The notes: a model not told the origin generated them from the letters alone. A DNA stretch of 64,000 nt from Nicotiana tabacum (GCF_000715075.1 NC_134101.1:29951322-30015321), one strand, 5' to 3'; counted from the first letter of the stretch, positions 1 to 11,328 are shown. Made by a program: numbers and translations.

Positions 1-20
1 GTAATAGGCAACTTAATACC

Positions 21-246
21 TACTTCCTCTGTTTCAATTTATGTGAACCTATTTTCTTTTTAGTCTGTGTAAAAAATAATGACTCCTTTCCTTATTTGGA
101 AACAATTTACCTTTATGCAATGATTTATAACCATACAAAATATATGTGCCTTATTTTACACCACAAGTTCAAAAGTCTTCTCTCTTTCTTTTCTTAAACT
201 CCGTGCTCAGTTAAATGAGTTCACATAAATTGAAACGGAGGGAGTA
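21..246. mobile_element. Stowaway-type MITE
   Basis: The two ends form terminal inverted repeats of about 28 bp: TACTTCCTCTGTTTCAATTT on the left and the reverse complement of the right end (219-246), reading TACTCCCTCCGTTTCAATTT. Both ends carry the TA dinucleotide expected as the Tc1/mariner target duplication. The 226-bp length, AT-rich core and absence of an ORF fit a non-autonomous Stowaway element. The family call rests on the well-known CTCCCTCCGTTTCA-type terminus; the inverted repeat is seen directly. Confidence 0.85.
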
Positions 247-707
247 TAAGTTTTAGGAACATACATAATTAATAAGTTTACATATTTTATAGGTCTTTTC
301 TTCCACAAGAATTTTATTTATCAAATTAAATAAAAGAGGTACAAGAATGAATAAGTTTCATAATGATACTTGTAAAATAAAAGAGTTCTTCAATTGTAAT
401 AAAAACTATGGCACACAAGCAGACGAAGAACTACAGAAAAGATATAACTCTGAAGTGATTCATCTGCCACTTACAAAAGAATTGTCAAAATACTTAATAG
501 CTCCATGGTCTTCAATGGCTTCGTTCAAGACCAACAAAACCAGACTGAACAAATTTGTGGAGAAAGCCGCAGACAATATGAACCATATTTGTGGAGAAAA
601 CAGACAATTGCTCAGCTATGGATTTTTTAGCTATTTTATATTTAAAATCTTTCCTTGCATTTAAATTCCAATCTTTTTAAAATTTTTCTATACGTATTCA
701 ATTAACT
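247..707. other. Unassigned AT-rich DNA with one small ORF
   Basis: This stretch lies between the MITE and the first LTR. It holds one 105-codon ORF (347-664, + strand) starting MNKFHNDTCK and ending FKIFPCI. I recognise no domain, signal peptide or membrane segment in it. The middle part is rich in Lys, Asn and Glu. It could be a chance ORF or a decayed exon; nothing supports expression. Confidence 0.3.
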
Positions 708-1376
708 TGTATACGGTCGAAATAGATTTTGACCTTCATACGTTTGATTGAGTTCGGATGGTAAGGGACCGAAGTGAGACTTCGAGACGAGTTCCGAAGA
801 TAGTACAAACAAGCTTCGAGCTCCAAGACCGATCGAAGAATCGGCTCGGTATCATTATCGAGCCCAGGACCAAATCGAACCGCAAGGCAACGTGAAGGTT
901 GTCGGAGACGCACAGACCGATTGACACTCACCCCTAATGTCGAACTCTAACCAAGGCCGAGGGCTCGACCTAATACCGCGCTCGAGCCAGTATCGAGCTC
1001 GCAGACAAGAGCCGTTGCAACCGCACTAGGGGAAAAAATCTTGGCGGGAATCGAGGAAGAGACAAATCATCATGGGTTCTCCACTATATATTTTTTATTA
1101 TAAATAAAGTAAGATCCCTCTACTATAAAAGGGGGAATCCTTGTAAGCATAGGAGGTCCATACATTGTAACAAAAGACTACTTCTCTTATTAAAAAATAA
1201 ATCTCTTAAGCTTGTTTTACTCAGCATACTCACTCTTCTTGTTAATTAATTTATATTCCGTTTTTATTGCCAAGAATCTAAACATTTCCACTTCTACGTA
1301 CGATTTATGTCAAGCTATATCACATATCCTTAGAACTACTTATAAATTTAACTATATCCGACTTCCCAGGTAAACA
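708..1376 (+). repeat. 5' LTR of the Tat-type element
   Basis: It starts TGTATACGGTC and ends TAAACA, so it has TG...CA termini, and is followed by a PBS-like site at 1380. It contains a TATA box about 250 bp before its end and many GAGCTCG/TCGAG words in the first 350 bp. The 5 bp before it read TAACT. The start is the best TG upstream of the GC-rich block; without a partner LTR it cannot be confirmed. Confidence 0.7.
1123..1133 (+). promoter_or_regulatory. TATA box of the Tat LTR
   Basis: CTATAAAAGGG is a near-ideal plant TATA box. It sits 415 bp into the LTR and about 245 bp before its end, a normal place for the U3/R junction. A second AT-rich candidate (TATTATAAATAAA) lies just upstream at about 1097-1109. 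Confidence 0.6.
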
Positions 1377-1379
1377 GTT

Positions 1380-1397
1380 TGGCGCCCACCATGGGGC
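1380..1397 (+). other. Primer binding site of the Tat element
   Basis: TGGCGCCCACC begins four bases after the LTR end and would pair with a tRNA 3' end of the form GGTGGGCGCCA. Ogre-type elements are known to use a tRNA-Arg primer. That match is plausible here but not verified. Confidence 0.6.
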
Positions 1398-1412
1398 TAA
1401 GGGTAACAATGA

Positions 1413-2992
1413 TTGTTTGATACAAATCTGCAATACACACCAGTTTACAACTTCGAATCAGCAATGATAAACCCTCGATTGATGGCTTTACCTATTGACC
1501 ACGAAGCCGGCTTTCAAGATGAAACCAACAACTTGATACCCAGGGCCGGAAGGCCACTTAACGATTTCACTGAAGCTCGAGTCGAAGTACCTGAAATTCG
1601 AGTCGAAGTACCGCTAGATATCAATTCACAAGTGGCTCTTGAGGCGAACCAACATTCCGAACCGGAAAAAAGCATTCAGGGCGGTACAAGCCCAGCAAAT
1701 AGAGATAGCTCAGTTGCAGAGCCAAACTCAGGTACAAAGAAGGCCGGAGCCCAATCCGCTTCGAGAAATCACCCACAGAACGGAGCCAGCCATAGTAAAG
1801 TCAAACGAGCAAGAATTGAGGACCACTCCCGAAATTACTAAATTGCTCGAGGAACTCACAAAACGAGGCAAAACGAGCGATTAAAAAAGCAGAAACATAT
1901 AATTCCAAGGTCGATCAGATCCCGGGAGCTCCACCAATGATAAAAGGGCTGGATTCGAAAAAATTCATACAAAAGCTTTTTTCCTCGAGCGCAACCCCAA
2001 AACCAATCCCCAAAAAATTCCGTATGCTCGAAATTCCCAAATATAACGGCACAACCGATCCCAACGAACACGTTACCTCTTTCACGTGTGCCATCAAGGG
2101 TAACGATTTGGAAGACGATGAGATCAAATCCGTGTTATTGAAAAAATTCGGAGAGACCCTCTCGAAGGGAGCAATGATTTGGTATCATAATCTGCCACCA
2201 AATTCCATCGATTCTTTTGCCATGTTAGCAGATTTGTTTGTAAAGGCATATGCTGGTGCCATAAAGGTTGCAACAAGGAAATCAGACCTCTTCGAAGTAA
2301 AACAAAGGGATAGTGAAATACTGAGGGAGTTCGTGTCCCGATTTCAAATGGAACGCATAGAATTGCCACCGGTCACATACGACTGGACCGTCCAAGCTTT
2401 CACTCAAGGGTTGAACGAGAAAAGTTCAATAGCATCACGTTGGCTGAAGCAAAATTTGATCGAGTATCCAGCAATAACTTGGGCGGATGTACACAACCGA
2501 TATCAGTCCAAAATTAGTGTCGAAGACGACCCGTTGGGAGCTCCTTCCAGATCCATGCATCAGGACAAGACAACTATTAAAAACCATAGGGACATCGACA
2601 GAGAGCAAAGGCCAAACAGAGACCGATATCAACCGTACGTCGCAGATCGAATGAACAATGGTTCAACACGCAATGCCGCTCGAAACAATCGAAGGAGTGA
2701 TCGAGGACAAAATTCTCGGGGACTTATGAGCAAGAGTGGCTTAGATAAATATGCCGATCCTATAGAGGCACCTCGACTATTGGAGTACAATTTTAGCGTC
2801 GACGCATTGGGCATTGTATCGACGATCGGAGGAATCAAAGATACTAGGTGGCCCAGACCCATGCAAACCGACCCTTCCCAAAGGAACCCAAATTCGATGT
2901 GCAAGTATTATGGTACGCATGGCCACATGACCGAGGATTGCAGACAATTAAGAGAAGAGGTAGCCCGTCTATTTAATGAGGGCCACCTTTGA
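1413..2992 (+). pseudogene. gag: Broken gag (capsid, nucleocapsid) of the Tat element
   Basis: Gag forms the virus-like particle that packages element RNA. Three successive frames carry it: 1413 to about 1660 (N-terminal acidic part), about 1639-1884 (Gln-rich, probably coiled coil, QAQQIEIAQLQSQ) and about 1890-2992. The last part holds the retrotransposon gag core (PKYNGTTDPNEHV, then GAMIWYHNLP and LREFVSRFQMER) and near its end a CCHC knuckle (CKYYGTHGHMTEDC). So there are at least two frameshifts, near 1650 and 1880. The frame closes with TGA at 2990-2992, just before the link to protease, which continues in the same frame. The start ATG at 1413 lies 37 bp after the LTR. Family assignment is secure; function is lost. 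Confidence 0.85.
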
Positions 2993-3082
2993 GAGTTCCT
3001 CAGTGACCGATCCAAGAATCATTTCAGAGAAAGGGAAGCCAGTGAAAAAGATAAACAATAAGAACCTCTGCATATCATTCAT

Positions 3083-3601
3083 ATGATCATCGTTGGGGTC
3101 GATACTCCACAAGGACCCGTGCTCAAATACGGCAAGATACCGGCCACAGGGGAAAATCAAACTCGAGGCTACATACCCGAGGGCACTTTATCATTCGGAA
3201 TTGAAGAAGCCGAGGGCATCTCTCAATCTCACTACGATGCTCTGGTAATTTCTATCCTATTAAATAAAGTTCAAGTTAAGCGTGTCTTAGTGGATCCATG
3301 TAGCTCTGCGAATATCATCCGTTCTTGGATAGTGGAGAAGCTCGGTTTACAGAATCAAGTCGTGCCCTCAGCTCGGGTCTTAAATGGCTTCAATATGGCC
3401 AGTGAAACAACTAAAGGGGAAATTATTCTGCCCGTAAATGTGACTGGAACCATCCAAAACACCAAGTTCCATGTAATCGAAGGCGATATGAGGTACAATG
3501 CCCTACTCGGAAGACTATGGATCCACCATATGAGGGTAGTGCCTTCGACTCTACACCAAGTGATGAAATTCCCTACGTCGAACGACGTGAAGACAGTATA
3601 G
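3083..3601 (+). pseudogene. Retropepsin-type protease of the Tat element, active site altered
   Basis: An aspartic protease that would cleave the gag-pol polyprotein. It lies in the same frame as gag, after stops at 2990-2992 and 3059-3061. The catalytic region reads RVLVDPCSSANII. The family normally has D-[TP]-G-[SA] here, and the Gly is replaced by Cys (TGT at 3299-3301). The downstream motif YNALLGRLWIHHM matches the usual conserved Leu-Gly segment near the protease C-terminus. The frame ends with a premature TAG at 3599-3601 that looks like a one-base deletion, since the homologous reading continues in another frame from about 3598. With the active-site change and the stops, no activity is expected. 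Confidence 0.8.
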
Positions 3602-5118
3602 GGGAGCAACATGCTGCGAAGGAAATGTTTGTGGTCGATGAGATAACACCGATACTAACATTATCAGCCTCAGAAAGGTCGAGCACAAAATATAGGCGAC
3701 AAACCAAATAGCAATCACAGCAACCAGTCTCGACCAAATCGGTGAAGCAGCAAATAGAAGATGACGAGGAAGAGTTTCCGACACCTCGAGCTCTCATTGT
3801 CCCTGACGACTCCGATGCCACCAAGTCGACGATCGAAGAACTGGAGCAGGTTATATTAATCGAACGTCTGCCCGAGAGAAAGGTATACCTGGGAACGGGG
3901 TTGACCCCCGAACTCAGGAAAAAACTTATTCAATTTCTTATTGATAACATAGATTATTTTGCTTGGTCCCATTTAGACATGACAGGGATCCCACCATTGA
4001 TAGCAACGCACCAACTGAGTTTGGACCCTAGGTTCAAACAGGTGAGGCAAAAAAGAAAACCTCAATCCGAGGTAAAACACGCATTTGTAAGAGATGAGGT
4101 AACTAAACTTCTCAAAATAGAGTCAATTCGGGAAGTAAAATATCCCGAATGGTTAGCCAATGTGGCTGTAGTCCCCAAAAAAGGGAACAAACTTAGAATG
4201 TATGTAGATTATAAAGATCTAATCAAAGCATGCCCAAAAGATTCTTTTCCACTGCCTAGCATCGATTGCTTGATCGATGCCACAACCGGCCACGAGATCC
4301 TCACTTTTCTTGACGCCTATTCCGGGTACAATCAAATTAGCATGAACCCGGAGGACCAAGAAAAAACTTCATTTGTCAATAAATATGGAACCTATTGCTA
4401 TAATGTAATGCCATTCTAGCTAAAAAACGCAGGGGCTACGTACCAACTCCTAGTGAATAAAATGTTTAAAGAACAAATAGGTAAATCGATGGAAGTTTAC
4501 ATTGATGACATTCTAGTTAAGTCCCTGCGCGTAGAGGACCATTTGACTCATTTGCAGGAAACGTTCAAAGTTTTAAGGAAATACAACATGAAGCTCAACC
4601 CCGAGAAATGTGCTTTCGGGGTTGGATCGGGCAAGTTCCTCGGGTTCATGGTGTCGGATCGGGGGATCGAGATCAACCCCGACAAAATCAAAGCCATCGA
4701 AGACATCGCCATCGTGGATAGTGTGAAAGAAGTGCAAAGGCTAACCAGACGTATAGCAGCCTTAGGCCGATTCATTTCAAGGTCGTCAGATCGAAGCCAC
4801 AAATTCTTCTCTCTGCTAAAAAAGAAGAACGATTTCACTTGGACCCCAGAATGCCAACAAGCACTTGAACAACTGAAGCGGTACTTATCGAGCCTACCAT
4901 TACTTCACACTCCGAAGACAGATGAGAAGCTTTACTTATACTTAGCGGTATCGAAAATTACGGTAAGTGGTGTCCTAGTTCGAGAAGAGCAAGGTATGCA
5001 GTTTCCTATATATTATGTAAGTAGGACCTTAGGGGAGGCAAAGACTAGATACCCACACTTAGAGAAATTGGCGCTTGCATTGATAAGCACCTCTAGAAAG
5101 TTAAGACCATACTTTTAA
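3517..5118 (+). pseudogene. pol: Reverse transcriptase and degenerate RNase H (connection) of the Tat element
   Basis: After the frameshift near 3598 one frame continues to about 6940. RT motifs run in order: the fingers region (RDEVTKLLKIESIREVKYPEW), KLRMYVDYKDL, LDAYSGYNQI, and the catalytic YIDDILVKS at about 4498-4524. Stops interrupt it at 3709-3711 (TAG), 4417-4419 (TAG, just before the catalytic motif) and 5116-5118 (TAA). The RNase H that follows RT (about 4850-5118, ending YPHLEKLALALISTSRKL) lacks the usual first catalytic Asp: the segment reads LYLYLAVS where chromoviruses have a Cys-Asp-Ala. Loss of this native RNase H is known for Tat elements that have gained a second one. Confidence 0.85.
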
Positions 5119-5163
5119 TGTCACCCCGTATGCATTTTAACAACTTTCCCACTTCGAAACATT

Positions 5164-5637
5164 TTGTACAAACCCGAACTATCAGGCCGACTGGCCAAAT
5201 GGGCCGTCGAACTCAGTGGGTATGATATTGAATATCAACCTCGAACGGCCATCAAGTCCCAAATTTTTGCAGACTACATGGCCGATTTTGCACCAGCCCT
5301 CCCACCCGAAATTGAAAAGGAACTCTTGTTAAAATCAGGTGCATCGTCGGGGGTTTGGACCCTCTACACAGATGGTGCTTCAAATGTGAAGGGATCCGGT
5401 CTTGGCATCATATTAAAACCTCTCACATGTGGCATTATTAGGCAATCCATCAAAACTACTAGATTAACTAACAATGAGGCCGAGTACGAGGCCATGATTG
5501 CAGGTCTCGAGCTAGCTAAGAGCTTGGAAGCAGAAGTCATTGAAGCCAAATGTGACTCTTTGCTAGTGGTGAACCAAGTGAACAAAACTTTCAAAGTTTG
5601 AGAAGATAGGATGCAGAGGTATTTGGACAAACTATAG
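5164..5637 (+). pseudogene. Second (archaeal-type) RNase H of the Tat element
   Basis: This is the additional RNase H domain typical of Tat. Catalytic residues seem kept: Asp in LYTDGAS, Glu in NNEAEYEAM, Asp in AKCDSLL, and a late Asp in SDALANL. The domain would degrade RNA in RNA-DNA hybrids during reverse transcription and is thought to have replaced the degenerate native RNase H upstream. It shares the frame of RT and integrase. A TGA at 5599-5601 splits it before its last helix, and a TAG follows at 5635-5637; both look like single-base substitutions. Confidence 0.8.
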
Positions 5638-5829
5638 GTAACTCTACACCGTTTCAAAGAATGGACCCTACAACATATGCCTCAAGAACAAAACAGTGAG
5701 TCCGACGCACTCGCAAATCTGGGGTCATCGGTCGAAGAAGATAAGATCGACTTGGGGACTGTCGTTCAACTTTCGAGATCTATAATCGAGGGAGGGAATG
5801 CCGAGATAAATTCCACAAGCTTAACCTAG

Positions 5830-7070
5830 GATTGGAGGAATAAGTATATTGAATACTTAAAGAACGGAAAACTCCCATCAAACTCTAAAGAATCGAGGGT
5901 TTTACGAACCAAGGCTGCTCGATTCACGTTGGTTGAAGATGGAACATTGTACAGAAGAACGTTCGACGGACCACTGGCAGTATGCTTGGGACCAGGGGAC
6001 ACCGATTATGTTTTACGGGAGGTCCATGAAGGCACCTGTGGAAACCACTCCGGCGCCGAACCACTAATTCGCAAAATCATCAGAGCAGGATACTACTGGG
6101 ATAGCAAGGAAAAGGACCCTAAGGAGTTTGTTCGAAAATGCGATAAATGTCAAAGGTTTGCACTAATGATCCATCAACCAGGAGAGCAACTTCATTAAGT
6201 CATTTCTCTATGGCCATTCATGAAATGGGGAATGGCTATCGTCGGCCCTCTACAATTGGCCCCAGGTAAAGCTAAATTCATTTTGTTTATGACTGACTAT
6301 TTCTCTAAATGGGTTGAAGCACAGGCATTCAAAAAAGTAAGAGAGAAAGAGGTTATAGATTTCATCTGGAATCAGATCGTGTGTAGATTTGGTATACCAG
6401 CAGAAATAACATGTGACAATGGTAAGCAATTTATCAGTGGTAAAGTGACAAAATTTCTCGAAGATCATAAAATAAAAAGGATACTGTGAACACCATATTA
6501 TCCTAGTGGTAACGGACAGGCCGAATCAACGAACATGATTATCATCCAAAACATAAAGAAAAGATTGAACGCAGCTAAAGGAAAGTGGAGAGAAATTTTG
6601 CCCGAAGTCCTTTGGGCATATCGGACAACATCTAAATCCAATACAGGAGCAACTCCATTTTCCTTAGTGTATGGCTCCGAAGCTTTAATTCCGATCGAAG
6701 TCGGAGAACCAAGCGCAAGGTTCCGATATACATCGGAAGAATCAAACTACGAGGCAATGAATACTAGCCTCGAATTATTAGATGAAAAACGAGAAGCGGC
6801 ACTGGTTCGAATGGCTGCACAAAAACAACGAATCGAAAGGTACTACAACAGAAGAACCAACCTGTGCCATTTCAAGACCGGGGACTTGGTCCTAAGGAAG
6901 GTCACTGTCAACAGTCGAGATCCTAATGAAGGGAGCTCAGCCCAAATTGGGAAGGACCCTATCAAGTCCTCGATATAGTCAGGAAAGGGTCTTATAAACT
7001 TGGAGCAATGGATGGAAAACCATTACCAAACAATTGGAACATATCACTTCTCAAACAATATTATTGTTAA
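5830..7070 (+). pseudogene. pol: Integrase of the Tat element, catalytic Asp lost
   Basis: Integrase joins element cDNA to the genome. The HHCC zinc domain is at about 6019-6160 (HEGTCGNHSG and CDKCQ). The core follows. The first catalytic Asp, expected just before IVGPL, is Ala here (MAIVGPL at 6232-6252). The second is kept in ITCDNGKQF and the Glu in GQAESTN. Stops at 5827-5829, 6196-6198 and 6487-6489 break it. A one-base deletion near 6940 moves the C-terminal part to another frame, which I can follow to TAA at 7068-7070 (ends NISLLKQYYC). No chromodomain is present, as expected for Tat. Confidence 0.85.
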
Positions 7071-7635
7071 GGTATGATTTTCTCTTCTCTATCATCTATA
7101 TACGTATATTAGACACTAACTCATTGCAAGAATTTGACAAAAAACATCAAGACCTCTGGTTTCAAAGCACGCGTTGTACTCTTTTTTCCTTAAGTTCGTC
7201 TTTTTATCCCAAATGGGTTTTTCCGGCAAGGTTTTTAACGAGGAAACAACTATGTGCTACCCGGGGACAAATCAATAGTATCCGAGGCTCCTTCGTAATC
7301 AACCTCGAATACTGGGGGGCTACCAATCGAATAAATCAAGTTCGGCACAAGAAAGCTGTTTCATAATCAAATTCATGTCGAACAGGGTCTCGATAGAGAA
7401 AAGTGTAAGGGCCAAATGGTCAAAACGAACCATGCCCACATAGTTTTGCTCGAACTCTGGCACAAGATACAAACATATGTATAATGACTTATAAAGGAGA
7501 GCTTCTTCTTTTTTCAGATATCTCACACTTTGAAAAGATCTTCCTGCTTCATGATTCAAACAGGCTTAAAGGCCAACTACCATCAAAAGGATTTTTGATA
7601 CAAGCGATCATAAAAGGCCCACACGCTAAGATACT
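7071..7635 (+). other. Post-pol spacer of the Tat element
   Basis: There is no coding domain. A G-run, CTGGGGGGCTA at about 7311-7321, resembles a polypurine tract but is not followed by an LTR start, so it may be an internal tract or a leftover. The end of the spacer grades into the tandem repeat. Confidence 0.4.
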
Positions 7636-7639
7636 TTGA

Positions 7640-8640
7640 GTTCGAGTTGGAAACAATCGCTCACTCAATTATTAAAGCCTAAGGCCTATCTTACTTCGAG
7701 TTCGAGCAATCACTCACTCGATCATAAAAGGCCTACGGGCTGCGATACTTCGAGTTCGAAACAATTACTCACTCAATTATTAAAGCCTAAGGGCCATATT
7801 ACTTCGAGTTCGAGCAATCACTCACTCGATCATAAAAGGCCTACGGGCTACGATACTTTGAGTTCGAGTTCAAAGAAATCACTCACTCAATTATTAAAGC
7901 CTAACAGCTATCTTACTTTGAGTTTGAGCAATCACTCACTCGATCATAAAAGGCATATGGGCTAAGATACCTTGAGTTCGAGTTCGAAACAATCGCTCAC
8001 TCAATTATTAAAGCCTAAGGGCTATCTTACTTCGAGTTCGAGCAATCACTCACTCATTCATAAAAGGCCTACGGGCTACGATACTTCGAGTTCGAGTTCG
8101 AAACAATCACTCACTCAATTATTAAAGCCTAAGGGCTATCTTACTTCGAGTTTGAGCAATCACTTACTCGATCATAAAAGGCCTACGGGCTAAGATATTT
8201 TGAGTTCAAGTTCGAAACAATCACTCACTCAATTATTAAAGCCTAAGGACCATCTTACTTCGAGTTCGAGCAATCACTCACTTGATCATAAAAGGCCTAC
8301 AGGCTACGATACTTCGAGTTCGAGTTCGAAGCAATCACTCACTCAATTATTAAAGCCTAAGGGCTATCTTACTTTGAGTTCGAGCAATCACTCACTCGAT
8401 CATAAAAATCCTACGGGCTACGATACTTTAAGTTCGAGTTTGAATCATTCACTCGACTACTAAACCTTTGGGCTACTTTTATTTTGAGTTCGAGCAAGTA
8501 CCCACTCGACCATTATGCCTACGGGCTACTTTACTTTGAGTTCGAAATGTTTACTCGACTACTAAGCCTGTGGGCTACTTTTATTTCGAGTTCGAGCAAA
8601 CACTCATTCGGCCATCAAGGCTACAAAGGCCGAATTCAGT
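7640..8640 (+). repeat. 108/114-bp tandem repeat in the 3' region of the Tat element
   Basis: Units can be counted from the phrase GCCTACGGGC at 7731, 7839, 7953 (variant), 8067, 8181, 8295 and 8409 (variant). The first step is 108 bp and the next five are exactly 114 bp; the difference is one extra AGTTCG. Each unit is itself two similar halves of about 54-57 bp (GGCCTACGGGCTACGATACT and GCCTAAGGGCTATCTTACTT types), so it is a dimer. Degenerate shorter copies run on to about 8640. The array lacks stops over long stretches and so gives repeated Ser/Leu-rich ORFs, which I do not regard as proteins. Tandem repeats between pol and the 3' LTR of Tat elements are a known source of satellites. Confidence 0.9.
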
Positions 8641-8792
8641 GAAATAGCATAAATCCTTATTAAAACATTTGCAAGGCATGAATGAAATCTTCACAAGGCA
8701 AGAAAGCAGAAGCAAGTCATTAAAAGAAAAAGATATTAGTATAAATATACAAAGATTGTTTACATGAATAAATGCAACATAGAAGCTAAGGG
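8641..8792. other. Short spacer between tandem repeat and antisense gene
   Basis: AT-rich, no feature seen. On the minus strand it would be the 3' UTR of the antisense gene. Confidence 0.4.
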
Positions 8793-8867
8793 CTAAGCTT
8801 CTGGGTTATCATCGAGAGTGGTCTCTTCTTCACCGGGCTGCCCCCCGTTATCGGACCCGCTCTTGCT

Positions 8868-8898
<31 letters not shown>

Positions 8899-11176
8899 TC
8901 ATTATTGTCGACATCAGAAGCCAAGGCTTCAGCATCGGCTTCGAGTTCTTTGGCCCTTTTTATCTCTTCAGTAAGATCGAAACCTCAAGCGTGTATCTCC
9001 TCGAAGGTCTTCCTCCGAGATCGACACTTAGCAAGTTCGGCAACCCAATGTGCTCGAGTGTCGGCAGTATCCGCTGCCTCTCTTGCCTCCATTTGAGCAC
9101 CCTCGGCATCGGCTCGATACACAGCAATAGACTTGTCTGCCATAACTTTCGAAGACTCAATCTCCGCCTTGGCCTCAGCAAGCCTTGTTTCAAGATCCTC
9201 GATCCTCTTGGCCTGAGCCGAAACTTTTTGCTTGATGCTTCGAAGCTGAACATCGGCCGATGATAATTTGGCCAAGATAGTTACTTTTTCTGTAGCTAGG
9301 CGGTCGATAGTCTCCTTCTACCGATCACATTCGGCCTTGATTTGATTGACTTCTTCCCGAAGTAACCCGTTCTTTTCGACCTTTTGCTGCAACTGAGATA
9401 AGGAAGGGTTAGCTTCCACAGTCGGGTCAAACCCATACTCTAACAGAACGAGGCTCACCTCCTTATCTAGTTTGGCTGCTTCTTCACGAGCCTTAGCCAA
9501 ATCTGCTTGGAGGTCCCTTATAACCTCGTCCTTTTGGCCGCAAAGAAGCCACAGAGCATCTCTCTCCCCCGAGACCTTCTGAAGCTCGACCTCACACTGG
9601 CTGAGGTCGGCTCGAACTTGCTAATGGCCTACACAGAAGGGAAAAACACAAGTCAGGTTTAGAAAAGAATGAATAAATGAAGCGCAGCAAAATCATTACC
9701 CGATAAATAAAATGTTAGGCCTCTTCGAGGAGAAGAGAAGCATCACTAATATCGGAGGGATCACCGACTCCAGTAAAGCAATCCCAAAAAGGATCCCCTA
9801 CACTAGAGCCTCCGCCCATATCGGGGGTCTTCAATTCTCGCGCTTCCTCTAACACCTCCTCAGAAAAAGTCAGAAGAGAAGGCGAATGACCCACTATCAT
9901 GGTCCCGAGCGAATCGCTCGAGATGCTCTGATCGAGACTTGGGGTATCAGAACCAGCCCCGACCGGTATAGCCATCATCGACTCAGAAGGTCTGGTGACC
10001 TCGATAGATTTCGCGGATCGGACCACCAAAGCCAAAGCATCTTCTTCTCTCAGTCGTTGGACCAGGTCCGTTGAAAGAGCAATTTCCTTCCTCCTCACCC
10101 TTTGAGTTTTGGGCTTGAGATCCTCTGACCGAGAGACAAATTTTTGCCTTTTATCTTTCCCCGGTTTCGGTACCGGGGACTTGGTTCCTTCTTCACCACT
10201 CGAAGGCCTCAAAACAACATCCTTGGTTACACCTGCATGAAAGGAAGTCAGTAACGAATGGAGCATAAAGAACGTTTCTAAAAACATGAGAAGTGACCCT
10301 TACCGTGATTCTTGGCCTCCCACCTACCTTTTGCCAAATCACGCCAAGCGCGCTCGGCATAAGAAGAAGTCGAGGCTAACTTCCGAACCCAATCCTCGAG
10401 GTCGGGTACCACTTGTGCCATCCAAGGGGCAGCTGTATATCAGAGGGAGATATAAGATATAATCAGAGAAAGATATGAAAAGCAACGCCTTATAAAAATC
10501 ACTCACGATCAAAATTCCATTCCTCGGGGAATGGCATCTTCTCTTCCAGATAAGGTCACGGGTCCTCACCCGAATATAATGGCCCATCCAACCCCGATCC
10601 TTGTCTTCGTCGATGCTTGATATTAAAGCTTTCGTTGCCCGATGATGGAGCCTGATTAGTCCTTGAAAGATTTGAGGCCGATACAATCGTATGAGGTAAT
10701 TTAGGGTAAAATCCAGCCCCTCCGGCCTTGTTGGAGAAGAAGCGAAGTAAGATTACTATGCGCCATAGAGAAGGATGAATTTCACCGAGGGTGACCTGAT
10801 ATCTTTTGCAAAAATCAATGATCACTGGGTCGACGGGACCCAACGTGAAGGGGTAAGTATAAACACTTAAAAACCCATCCATATGAGTGATGATGCTCTC
10901 TTCGGGAGAGGGAATTTGCAACACAGCCTCGGGACCCCAGTTGAAGTCTTTCCTCACAGCCTCGAGATGGCCCTCTGTTATCGAGCACATGTACATTGAC
11001 ACATGCTCACATCGGCCCGGAACCGACGAAGGATTTTCAACCTTAAAATCGATCTTTAGAGTACACGGGCTAGGAACATACTCGTGGGGAGGCGGCACCC
11101 CCGGCGCCTTGTCGCCAGACGGCCGTGAAGAGGAAGCTTTATCCTTCTAAGGTACGGTTTTTGAAGTTTTTGCCAT
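8793..11176 (-). pseudogene. Antisense four-exon gene of the Tat element (gypsy-type putative transposon protein)
   Basis: On the minus strand a gene can be assembled with GT-AG introns: exon 1 11176-10507, exon 2 10432-10304, exon 3 10232-9700, exon 4 9628-8793. The introns are 74, 71 and 71 bp with donors GTGAGT, GTAAGG and GTAATG and acceptors ACAG, GCAG and GTAG. Exon 1 holds a segment (FLSVYTYPFTLGPVDP, then GEIHPSLWRI) like the Pfam 'putative gypsy type transposon' domain. Exon 4 is a long coiled coil (QLQQKVEKNGLLREEV; AQAKRIEDLETRLAEAKAEI) ending in an acidic Asp/Gly tail. Its role is unknown; such antisense ORFs are recorded in Tat elements. This copy is dead: stops at codon 10, near the end of exon 1, in exon 3 (9715-9717) and in exon 4 (9318-9320 and 8986-8988), plus a one-base frameshift near 9613. 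Confidence 0.75.
8867..8906. repeat. (ACC)n(ATC)n microsatellite coding an Asp/Gly tail
   Basis: About four ACC and nine ATC triplets, ending ATTATTG. On the minus strand it reads as an Asp run followed by Gly codons in the last exon of the antisense gene, which explains the triplet bias. Confidence 0.85.
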
Positions 11177-11328
11177 TGATATAAGAAAAAGAAAAGCAAA
11201 GGAAGATGAAAGGTTAATGGTGCCAAACGCTGGCGAAGGTGGCTCTATAAGCAGCGAAAAAGAGGCAGAAAGAGTAAGAAAATTTGGGAGATTGAAGATG
11301 TAAAAGTGGTAAATGATAAATGGAAGGG

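Noticed and set aside
7311..7321. CTGGGGGGCTA as the polypurine tract and start of a 3' LTR for the Tat element
   Set aside because: The following sequence does not match the 5' LTR at 708, and Tat-type 3' features (tandem repeat, antisense gene) come after it.
7636..8463. Repetitive Ser/Leu-rich ORFs with a 36-38-residue period
   Set aside because: They arise because the 108/114-bp unit is a multiple of three and lacks stops in one frame. There is no start context or domain, and the array lies in the Tat 3' region.
8818..9096. Plus-strand Ser-rich ORF
   Set aside because: Shadow of the Asp/Gly-coding last exon of the antisense gene.
10887..11150. Plus-strand ORF of 87 codons
   Set aside because: Shadow of exon 1 of the antisense gene, which has a recognisable domain on the minus strand.
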